This document shows positions 6,334 through 12,148 of a stretch of DNA of 12,148 nucleotides, piece by piece. The DNA comes from CAYWGR01 sp964458015. GTDB lineage: Bacteria > Planctomycetota > Planctomycetia > Pirellulales > Thermoguttaceae. Location: contig CAYWGR010000173.1 of assembly GCA_964458015.1 (NCBI GenBank), positions 1-12,148 of the forward strand, in the 5' to 3' direction. The position numbers were made by a program, and so were the translations under genes. The notes beneath the pieces are model-generated. The model searched no databases. It saw nothing but the letters and a program-made list of their open reading frames with translations, and was not told where the DNA came from. Each line of letters opens with the position of its first letter. Position 1 is the stretch's first letter.

Positions 6334-6420
6334 GGATATTTGCAATTCCACCCGTATTCGCCGGCCTAAAGTGTCTTCTTGTTTGGCTGGAATTACAAGG
6401 AAATGGGTAGATTCCGTTGC

Positions 6421-6449
6421 TTGTTTAGACCCATTGGTTGTGATAAAAT
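6421..6449 (+). promoter_or_regulatory. Extended -10 promoter candidate for the sugar isomerase-like gene
   Basis: TAAAAT (6444-6449) is preceded by TGA, giving an extended -10 (TGnTAAAAT). A weak -35, TTGTTT (6421-6426), lies 17 bp upstream. The transcript would begin near 6456 and have a leader of about 50 bases, unlike the leaderless pattern elsewhere in the window. The leader includes AGGA (6494-6497), nine bases before the ATG. Confidence 0.4.
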
Positions 6450-6494
6450 TCAGTAATTCTGCGGTTTGTATTCCTACAAAGTTATATCCCACCA

Positions 6495-6506
6495 GGAAAC
6501 GTTTCC
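6495..6506. promoter_or_regulatory. LacI-type operator palindrome abutting the start codon
   Basis: GGAAACGTTTCC is a perfect 12-bp palindrome with the central CG of LacI/GalR-family operators (AAACGTTT core). It overlaps the Shine-Dalgarno-like AGGA and ends directly before the ATG at 6507. About 40 bases downstream of the predicted transcription start, a repressor there could act as a roadblock. No LacI-family gene is in the window, so the regulator is unknown. Confidence 0.5.
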
Positions 6507-7403
6507 ATGAGCATTGTCAATCGACGTAATTTTTTGTTGACGAGCGCTGTTGCCGCCGCGGGCACGGCTGTTGTTCCCCAGGCTGTTAGGGCTGAAATTC
6601 CGAAGCCGGCGGTCGAGGGCGTTTTGAAGCTGTCGAGCCAACTTGGAATTATTCCGGGCAAGGACTTGGCGGAAAAACTGGCCACGATGGAAAAGTGGGG
6701 CTTCGACGGCGTTGAACTTCCGGGTGATGTTGTCGGCAATGAGAAGAAATATCAAGACGCCTTGAAAAACACCAAGCTGAAGTACAGCGCGATCTGCGGC
6801 GCGGCTTTTTGCGCCAACGGCGATATCGTTTCCGACGTTGTCGAGAAGCGAGCCCCGGCCGTTGAGGGTATCAAACGCGCGTTGACCTCCGCCGGCGCAG
6901 TTGGCTCGACCGGTGTGATCTTCGTTCCGGCTTTCAATGGCCAAACGAAGCTGGGCAATCAAGAGATCCGCAAGATTTTGATCGACGTGCTGCCTGCGTT
7001 GGGCGAACATGCTCAAAAGGCGGGCACCACGTTGATCCTCGAACCGCTCAATCGAAACGAGGCGTATTTCCTGCGTCAAGTGGCCGATGGGGCTTCGATT
7101 GTGCGCGATTGCAATAATCCGGGCATTGCCGTGATGGGCGATTTCTATCACATGTTCATCGAAGAGACGAGCGATCTGGGCGCGTTCATCTCGGGCGGTT
7201 CCTATGTGCGTCACGTCCACTTGGCGTCGCGCATCCGTGTGTTGCCCGGCCAAGACGAGCGGCAGTTCGTCGATGGGTTCCGCGGGCTGAAGCAGATCGG
7301 CTACCAGTACTATTGCAGCTTTGAGTGCGGCGTGAAGGGCAACGCGATGGAAGAGATTCCGAAGTCGATGGCCTTCCTCCGCGAGCAGTGGGCCAAGGCC
7401 TAG
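6507..7403 (+). CDS. Tat-exported TIM-barrel sugar isomerase/epimerase-like protein
   Basis: A 298-residue protein of the xylose isomerase-like TIM-barrel family (AP endonuclease 2 fold), closest in look to hydroxypyruvate isomerase-like proteins of planctomycetes. The N-terminus is a Tat signal: NRRNFLL at 6-12, then an alanine-rich hydrophobic stretch and a likely cleavage after VRA near residue 29. Metal and catalytic candidates stand at the expected barrel strands: E179 (LILEPLNR), D212 and H215 (VMGDFYHM), H238 (RHVHLA) and E273 (SFECG). It probably isomerises or epimerises a sugar or keto acid outside the cytoplasmic membrane; the substrate is not determinable. ATG 6507 follows AGGA at nine bases. 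An operator-like palindrome touches the start. The secreted glycosidase gene follows in the same direction, 144 bases on, past a strong hairpin. Confidence 0.85.
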   Translation: MSIVNRRNFLLTSAVAAAGTAVVPQAVRAEIPKPAVEGVLKLSSQLGIIPGKDLAEKLATMEKWGFDGVELPGDVVGNEKKYQDALKNTKLKYSAICGAAFCANGDIVSDVVEKRAPAVEGIKRALTSAGAVGSTGVIFVPAFNGQTKLGNQEIRKILIDVLPALGEHAQKAGTTLILEPLNRNEAYFLRQVADGASIVRDCNNPGIAVMGDFYHMFIEETSDLGAFISGGSYVRHVHLASRIRVLPGQDERQFVDGFRGLKQIGYQYYCSFECGVKGNAMEEIPKSMAFLREQWAKA

Positions 7404-7476
7404 TTGGTTTGTTTTGGTATGCACTGCTCACGTTGGGCGGAGCCGTCGCCGGAATTGTTAGAACACACACCCAGTC

Positions 7477-7504
7477 ATTGCGGACTCTCTTTTGAGTCCG
7501 CAAT
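7477..7504 (+). terminator. Strong hairpin between isomerase-like and glycosidase genes
   Basis: ATTGCGGACTC (7477-7487) and GAGTCCGCAAT (7494-7504) form a perfect 11-bp stem with loop TCTTTT. It lies 73 bases after the isomerase stop and 43 bases before the glycosidase ATG. The 3' arm is not followed by a clean T-run (TCGCCTGCCTATTTTG), so it could be a terminator, an attenuator, or another member of the intergenic hairpin repeats. Confidence 0.5.
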
Positions 7505-7547
7505 TCGCCTGCCTATTTTGCATAGTTGCACACCGGAGATTTCTCTC

Positions 7548-9068
7548 ATGTGTCTGTATTCGTTGTTGCGCATTGCGGCATTTGCTGGGGTTTTCTGTGC
7601 GGCTTTGGGGGCGACGTGCGCCAATGCGCAGGCGTCGAAAGACGGATCCCCGTCCATCGCACATCCTACAGGTCTGGCTGTTATTGCAGATCCGGCGCCC
7701 TCGGGTGAACCGCTTTCTGAAGACTACCTGCTGACGGTGGGGGCTCAGAAAGTGCCGGTCTATTCGTGTCGTGTGTCCGCAATGCCCTTTAACCAGGTTT
7801 GGCCGGGCTACCAGCGTCCGTTGGATCAAACCGAGATCGCGTCATTTGCCTCATGGGATATGAACGCGCCGGTGGATATCGAGATCACGAGCTGTCGGCC
7901 GGTGAAATCCGTGGCTATTCATCCGACAGCCCGGGGAATTCGGTGCAAAATCGACGGGAATCGCATTGTCTTTCAGATGGCGTCACCTCAGCAGATCACC
8001 GTTGAGGTCAACGGTTGGCATCATGCATTGCATCTTTTCGCCAATGCACCGCGGGCGGATATTCCGAGCGCACAGGCCCCGGGTGTGCGATACTTTGGGC
8101 CCGGCGTGCATCGGCCCGGCATCATCAAGCTGGAAAGCAACCAAACCGTTTATCTGGCGGGCGGCGCCGTGGTATATGGGGCCATCGAGGCCAACGGGGC
8201 ATCGAATATCAAGATCCTCGGACGCGGCGTTCTCGACACCAGCACGTTTGATCGCGATCAAGCTGGCGGATGCGTTCGGCTGGTCAACTGTAAGAAAGCG
8301 GTGATCGACGGCGTCATTCTGCGCGATCCGAACGTGTGGTGTCTTAGCATTTTTACCTGCTCGGACGTGAATATCACCAATGTAAAACTGATCGGACTAT
8401 GGCGATATAATGCCGACGGCATCGATATTTGCAACAGCCAAGACGTGATCGTCCGCGGTTGTTTCGTTCGATCGTTTGACGACAGCATTGTTCTCAAAGG
8501 ACTTGGAAACAGCACGGCTCCGGTTCGGAATGTTCTTGTTGAAGGCTGCGTGGTCTGGAACGACTGGGGGCGGGCCTTGGAGATTGGCGCTGAAACCGCC
8601 GCCCCCGAGATGGCTGACATCATCTTTCGCGACTGCGATATCATCCGAACGTCGGATATTGCGATGGACATTCAGCACGGCGACCGGGCGGCCGTTAAAA
8701 ATGTGCTTTTCGAGAACATTCGTTTGGAGGTCGACGACGAGAATTGGAGCGGCCAAATTCAAAAGAGTCGAGATGACAAATTCTCATTCAACGCGGGCTT
8801 CTGTCCCCAACTCTTGGTGCTGATAATCATCAAAACACCCTATTCGCACGATGCGGAGCGAGGAACGATCGAGCATGTTGTTATGCGAAATTGCAGTGTT
8901 ACGGGCAAGCATTCCCCGATATCGCGGTTGCAGGGATTTGACGCCCAACACGGCATTCGAGACGTCACAATCGTGAATCTACGGCGCAATGGCCAGGTCA
9001 TGCGTAGCCTGGACGAAGCCGCGATTCATGTTGGCCCACACGTTCAGGAAGTGCGCATTGCGCCTTAG
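7548..9068 (+). CDS. Secreted GH28-like parallel beta-helix glycosidase
   Basis: A 506-residue protein with a Sec signal peptide (residues 1-28, hydrophobic LLRIAAFAGVFCAALGA, cleavage near ANAQA). An N-terminal beta-rich region (to about 180) precedes a right-handed parallel beta-helix of repeated I/V-rich coils. The helix has the polygalacturonase-like acid signatures N288-A-D290-G and D311-D312 in SFDDSIVLKG, equivalent to NTD and DD of GH28. The GH28 GHG histidine is not evident; the corresponding region reads WGRALEIGAE. YFGPGVH and YLAGGAVVYGAI also recall GH49 (dextranase/isopullulanase). It probably cleaves a polysaccharide outside the cell; the substrate is unknown. The ATG at 7548 is chosen because the signal peptide starts there; a longer frame from a TTG at 7404 would abut the previous stop and bury the signal. 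GGAG lies 11 bases upstream. The 117-base gap to the convergent gene shows no clear terminator. Confidence 0.82.
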   Translation: MCLYSLLRIAAFAGVFCAALGATCANAQASKDGSPSIAHPTGLAVIADPAPSGEPLSEDYLLTVGAQKVPVYSCRVSAMPFNQVWPGYQRPLDQTEIASFASWDMNAPVDIEITSCRPVKSVAIHPTARGIRCKIDGNRIVFQMASPQQITVEVNGWHHALHLFANAPRADIPSAQAPGVRYFGPGVHRPGIIKLESNQTVYLAGGAVVYGAIEANGASNIKILGRGVLDTSTFDRDQAGGCVRLVNCKKAVIDGVILRDPNVWCLSIFTCSDVNITNVKLIGLWRYNADGIDICNSQDVIVRGCFVRSFDDSIVLKGLGNSTAPVRNVLVEGCVVWNDWGRALEIGAETAAPEMADIIFRDCDIIRTSDIAMDIQHGDRAAVKNVLFENIRLEVDDENWSGQIQKSRDDKFSFNAGFCPQLLVLIIIKTPYSHDAERGTIEHVVMRNCSVTGKHSPISRLQGFDAQHGIRDVTIVNLRRNGQVMRSLDEAAIHVGPHVQEVRIAP

Positions 9069-9185
9069 TTTGGGAGATGCCTTCGACACGGGATTCATCG
9101 ATCTCGCTACGGTGAACTATTGCGAGCTAATTCAATTCTACGGTTGGAATCACAAGAGGTCGGCGTTATCGTCCCGCAACAGGTG

Positions 9186-10148
9186 CTACATCATCGGCAC
9201 GGGCGTGAAGCCGATGAAGATGAAGGCCAGGGTTAGCCAGCCTAATAGGTAGCGGAAGAAGCCGAGCGGTTCGTCGTCGTCGGCCGTCGGCGGATGGATG
9301 GGACCCATGATGAAGAGCAAAATCAGCATCAGGGTCCAGTTCTTCAGGTATTCCCATTTCCAAATCACAAGGAAAAGGGCGGTGAAGAGGACCGCAGTGG
9401 CCACTTTGTGTGCTTTACGACGCAACAGAGCGTAAAGGACGTGGCCGCCGTCGAGCTGGCCGATGGGGAACAGGTTTAAGGACGTGATGAACAGGCCGAC
9501 CCAGCCGGCGAAGGCCATGGGGTTGGCGAGGAGTACGTGGCCTGGGGGTATTGGCCCCTTTATCCAATAGGTTAGGAATTCGAAAAGCAGTGGATCGCCG
9601 AATAGATCACCGCCGACACCGCTATAGGGGACGAATTTCGATCGTTGCAGTCCAAGAATCAGAAAAATGATCGTGGGCACGAGGCCGGCGAGGGGGCCGG
9701 TGATGCCGATGTCGAACAGCGCCCGACGATGGCCGATGCGGGGCTCCATGGCGATGACTGCTCCCATGGTGCCGAACGGCGGTATCGGGACGGGGATGAA
9801 GAAGGGGAAGCTGCAATAGACTCCATAACGCCGGGCTTGGAGGAAGTGGCCCATTTCGTGGCACAGCAGGATGGTCATGACCGGTACGCTGTAGCTGAGG
9901 CCGGCCAGGAGCAGAGTGAAGAGACCGTCCTTGGCGACGGACATGTTCTCAGGTATCGCTACCACGAAAGTGCTTAGGCAGGTGGCCACGAACAGGATGA
10001 GCGGCAATTTCCATCGGCGGCGCGGCTGCACTGGCCGAACTTCGCGCCACTCCCAGGGCGCGGCCGGCGACATTTCCACCAGTTCGGCCTGAACGTACTC
10101 CGGCTCGGGCTCTTGATCGTCGTTGGTTGTATAGGTTGAATTTTCCAT
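9186..10148 (-). CDS. M50/site-2-protease-like membrane metallopeptidase
   Basis: A 320-residue multi-pass membrane protein. The zinc site is H97-E-M-G-H101 within a hydrophobic helix (LLCHEMGHFLQARRYGV). The second S2P motif, N225-L-F-P-I-G-Q-L-D233-G-G, supplies the third ligand, and GTMGAVIAM at about 126-134 is the family's conserved hairpin. The arrangement resembles the EGY/S2P group of intramembrane proteases, which cut transmembrane segments in regulated proteolysis. An acidic, proline-rich cytosolic-looking tail (about 1-43) precedes the first membrane segment (about 48-68); five or six further segments follow. No PDZ domain is present. The ATG at 10148 is preferred because a promoter -10 ends seven bases upstream; ATG 10157 would add three residues and overlap that -10 box. 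Convergent with the glycosidase gene, divergent from the permease. Its substrate cannot be inferred. Confidence 0.9.
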   Translation of the reverse strand: MENSTYTTNDDQEPEPEYVQAELVEMSPAAPWEWREVRPVQPRRRWKLPLILFVATCLSTFVVAIPENMSVAKDGLFTLLLAGLSYSVPVMTILLCHEMGHFLQARRYGVYCSFPFFIPVPIPPFGTMGAVIAMEPRIGHRRALFDIGITGPLAGLVPTIIFLILGLQRSKFVPYSGVGGDLFGDPLLFEFLTYWIKGPIPPGHVLLANPMAFAGWVGLFITSLNLFPIGQLDGGHVLYALLRRKAHKVATAVLFTALFLVIWKWEYLKNWTLMLILLFIMGPIHPPTADDDEPLGFFRYLLGWLTLAFIFIGFTPVPMM

Positions 10149-10155
10149 CCTCTGC

Positions 10156-10183
10156 ATTCTAGCTTACATGAGATGGGTGGCAA
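10156..10183 (-). promoter_or_regulatory. Promoter of the M50 gene, leaderless geometry
   Basis: On the minus strand TTGCCA (10183-10178) is 16 bp from TAGAAT (10161-10156), and seven bases separate the latter from the ATG at 10148. Both boxes match consensus at five of six positions. The AGAGG next to the ATG is too close to act as a Shine-Dalgarno sequence, consistent with a leaderless transcript. Confidence 0.5.
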
Positions 10184-10325
10184 AGGCGGGGGATTGTCAG
10201 GAAGGGCTTAAAAAAGGAGAATAGCTAGCCGTTTGGGGTGTAAGAAGAGGAGAAATGGGAAAGGGGAAAAAGGGGGAAGTAAGCGGTTGAAGGTATTTCG
10301 GACGAATGCGTTGTTATTGAAGGAT

Positions 10326-10395
10326 CACGAAAACACGAAAGTACGAAAGCACGAAGATAACGGAACGCTAATTACCGCTGATCTTCACTAATTGT
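10326..10395. repeat. Two adjacent short tandem repeats in the M50-permease gap
   Basis: Four 8-bp units (CACGAAAA, CACGAAAG, TACGAAAG, CACGAAGA; 10326-10357) are followed eight bases later by three degenerate 10-bp units (CGCTAATTAC, CGCTGATCTT, CACTAATTGT; 10366-10395). They lie in the 396-base region between the divergent M50 and permease genes. The rest of that region is purine-rich on the left (10205-10275) and T-rich on the right (10465-10490), with no gene. The pattern looks like a dispersed intergenic element, not a coding sequence. Confidence 0.6.
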
Positions 10396-10544
10396 TTTAT
10401 GGGTACGGATTCGTGTGAATAAGTGTTTCTGGGGAAGTCGTCCATTGATTTTGTGGCGACAATTTTTTCCTTCCTTTTTTCTTTCTTATGCGGGCTGTTA
10501 CGTTTTGAATCGAGCTGAGTTGCGGCTTTTTAGGGAATATGGCC

Positions 10545-11996
10545 ATGCTTGATCGTTTTTTTCGGCTATCGGAAAACAACACGACCGTTAAGACGGAGCT
10601 TCTGGCGGGGCTGACGACTTTTTTGACGATGGCTTATATCATCGTGGTGCAGCCGCTGGTGCTGTCGGGCCGGATGTTCGATATGGATACGAAGATGGAT
10701 TTCGGCGCGGTGACGACGGCCACTTGCATTGCGGCGGCGTTGGCGTCGGCCATCATGGGGTTGTACGGCCGGTATCCGATCGCCCAGGCGCCGGGCATGG
10801 GCGAGAATTTTTTCTTCGTGCTGACGATGCTGCCGGCCGCGGGGGCGATGATTGCCGGGCAGGTGAAGTCGGGGCAGATCGAGGCGGGGACGATCGCGCC
10901 GTGGCAGATTGGGCTGGGCGTGATTTTTTATTCCGGCGTTTTGTTTTTGCTGCTGTCGATGTTGGGCGTGCGCGAGAAGCTGATGGAGGCCGTTAGCCCT
11001 AGCATGCGCAACGGTATTGCCATCGGCATCGGGTTGTTTATCGTGTTGATCGGTTTGGACAGCACGGGCTTGGTGCTTAAAGATCCGGGCACCGGTTGGA
11101 CGTTGAATCCGCGGTTTGACTCGCCCGACCTGGTTGTGTTTTTCTTCGGGCTGTTGGTTACTGCCGCGCTGCATGCCCGGCGGATTCGCGGTTCGATCAT
11201 TGGAGGCATTTTTGCCGCAACGTTGTTTGCCGTTGCGTTGAAGCTTGGCCTGCCTTGCTTGGGCGAACGTGTGATGGAATCGCCGGTCGTGAAGGATTCG
11301 ATGTTGATGACGCACTTCACGTTGGCCGACAGCATGCTTTCGAGTCCGCCGTCGATTGGGCCGACGTTTTTGAAATTGGATCTTGTTCATTCGCTCGACT
11401 TGGCGATGCTGCCATTTATTTTGATTTTCTTGTTCATGGTGTTGTTCGACACGCTGGGGACGTTGATCGGTGTGGCCGAACAGGCGGGATTGGTACGAGA
11501 TAATCGGTTGCCACGCGCCCGGCAGGCGTTGATGTCGGACGCGATCGGTACGGTGAGCGGTGCGGCGTTGGGGACCAGCACCGTGACCAGTTTCATCGAG
11601 AGCGCCGCCGGTGTGGAACAAGGCGGGCGGACCGGTTTGACGGCGATTTGTGCGGCCGTGCTGTTTTTGGCGGCATTGTTTTTCAGCCCCATCATCGACA
11701 TGATCGGCAGTTATCGGCCCATCACGGCTCCGGCGCTGGTGATCGTCGGTTCGATGATGATGCGAAACGTGGTGAAGATCGACTGGGATAATTATGCGGA
11801 GAGCTTGCCGACGTTTTTGGTGATTGCGGGCATTCCGATGACGTTTTCGATTGCTGATGGCCTGGCACTTGGTTTTATCGCGTATCCACCGGTGAAATTG
11901 TTGGCGGGGCAGGGCCGCGATGTGAAATGGTTGATGTACGTGATGGCTGTGGTGTTGGTGGCGTATTTTGCGATTGTGCGCGTGCAGACGTTGTAG
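10545..11996 (+). CDS. AzgA-type NCS2 purine (adenine/guanine/hypoxanthine) permease
   Basis: A 483-residue membrane transporter with about 12-14 hydrophobic segments, of the AzgA branch of the NCS2 nucleobase:cation symporters. The N-terminus, MLDRFFRLSENNTTVKTE then LAGLTTFLTMAYII, is the classic family opening. The family motifs PIAQAPGMGEN (about 78-88), FDTLGTLIGVAEQAG and GTSTVTSFIESAAGVEQGG are all present. It should import purine bases with a cation across the inner membrane. One change stands out: the common GMGLN is GMGEN (E87). The ATG at 10545 is preferred over 10539 because AGGGA (10532-10536) then has eight-base spacing and because family members begin there. The gene is monocistronic in view, divergent from the M50 gene. 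No purine riboswitch-like structure was recognised upstream. Confidence 0.92.
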   Translation: MLDRFFRLSENNTTVKTELLAGLTTFLTMAYIIVVQPLVLSGRMFDMDTKMDFGAVTTATCIAAALASAIMGLYGRYPIAQAPGMGENFFFVLTMLPAAGAMIAGQVKSGQIEAGTIAPWQIGLGVIFYSGVLFLLLSMLGVREKLMEAVSPSMRNGIAIGIGLFIVLIGLDSTGLVLKDPGTGWTLNPRFDSPDLVVFFFGLLVTAALHARRIRGSIIGGIFAATLFAVALKLGLPCLGERVMESPVVKDSMLMTHFTLADSMLSSPPSIGPTFLKLDLVHSLDLAMLPFILIFLFMVLFDTLGTLIGVAEQAGLVRDNRLPRARQALMSDAIGTVSGAALGTSTVTSFIESAAGVEQGGRTGLTAICAAVLFLAALFFSPIIDMIGSYRPITAPALVIVGSMMMRNVVKIDWDNYAESLPTFLVIAGIPMTFSIADGLALGFIAYPPVKLLAGQGRDVKWLMYVMAVVLVAYFAIVRVQTL

Positions 11997-12025
11997 AAAC
12001 GTATCGACAGATTACAGTTGCCTCT

Positions 12026-12046
12026 CCCGTAAAGAGATTTTATGGG
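12026..12046 (+). terminator. Possible terminator hairpin after the permease gene
   Basis: CCCGTAAA (12026-12033) pairs with TTTATGGG (12039-12046), with one G-U pair, around the loop GAGAT, 30 bases after the permease stop. There is no following T-run, so termination is uncertain. The remaining 100 bases contain no gene; CCCTCACCCCCGGCC near 12096 resembles GC-rich intergenic repeats. Confidence 0.3.
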
Positions 12047-12148
12047 TGACGGTTGCTGTGTGGGAGATATTCAAATTTCAAGGCGATTCATACCGCCCTC
12101 ACCCCCGGCCTGGACTGCTAAAAACCTGTTAATAATGGCGAACTATTT

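Noticed and set aside
6341..6397. Inverted repeat AATTCCA/TGGAATT after the Uma2 gene as a terminator
   Set aside because: The 37-base gap between arms and lack of a T-run make a functional intrinsic terminator unlikely; the internal bases pair poorly.
7404..7547. N-terminal 48-codon extension of the glycosidase from a TTG directly after the isomerase stop
   Set aside because: It would bury the clear signal peptide beginning at 7548, contains the 11-bp hairpin and has no conserved features.
10158..10544. Purine riboswitch upstream of the permease gene
   Set aside because: I could not find the three-helix aptamer with its conserved loop sequences; the region is dominated by homopurine, T-rich and tandem-repeat sequence.
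10566..11621. Long minus-strand open frame (351 codons) opposite the permease gene
   Set aside because: The composition (very high H, Q, R, N) is typical of an antisense shadow of a membrane protein gene, and the plus-strand AzgA motifs are unambiguous.

Overview
The window looks like chromosomal DNA of a planctomycete, probably from the Pirellulales/Pirellulaceae side. This is an inference from moderately GC-rich genes, scarce Shine-Dalgarno sequences, a Tat-exported sugar isomerase-like protein, a Uma2 protein, paired M16 peptidases, and intergenic regions rich in hairpin repeats. No RNA gene, CRISPR array, transposase or prophage gene was seen.

Layout. Positions 1-348 hold no gene but carry several perfect hairpins, including a 68-bp-period repeat (138-252). 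A GNAT acetyltransferase (349-912) overlaps a non-catalytic M16 peptidase-like gene (909-2150) by four bases. A HigBA/RelE-type toxin-antitoxin pair (2179-2775) follows, and then the catalytic HxxEH-bearing M16 partner (2786-4024). The toxin-antitoxin module, with its own promoter and palindromic operator, therefore sits exactly between the two halves of a peptidase pair. The same hairpin repeat recurs at 4093-4227, so the whole block is bracketed by 96-bp direct repeats that differ at only three positions. Next come rmuC (4325-5770), a Uma2-type nuclease-fold gene (5791-6333), a Tat-secreted TIM-barrel sugar isomerase/epimerase-like gene (6507-7403) with a LacI-type palindrome abutting its start, and a secreted parallel beta-helix GH28-like glycosidase (7548-9068). 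Convergent to these is an M50/site-2-protease-like membrane peptidase (9186-10148, minus strand). After an intergenic stretch with two kinds of short tandem repeat comes an AzgA-type purine permease (10545-11996).

How the genes relate. The two M16 proteins appear to form one heteromeric zinc peptidase: the HxxEH site is only in the second and the R/Y substrate-binding motif only in the first. The sugar isomerase-like and glycosidase genes are both exported and adjacent, which suggests carbohydrate use, but a strong hairpin lies between them. The remaining genes look like independent housekeeping or accessory loci.

The most notable pattern is regulatory. Five genes (GNAT, toxin, rmuC, Uma2, M50) have a sigma70-like TTGnnn, a 16-17 bp spacer and a TAnnnT box ending only 6-8 bases before the chosen ATG. 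That is the geometry of leaderless mRNAs, and it also helps choose start codons.
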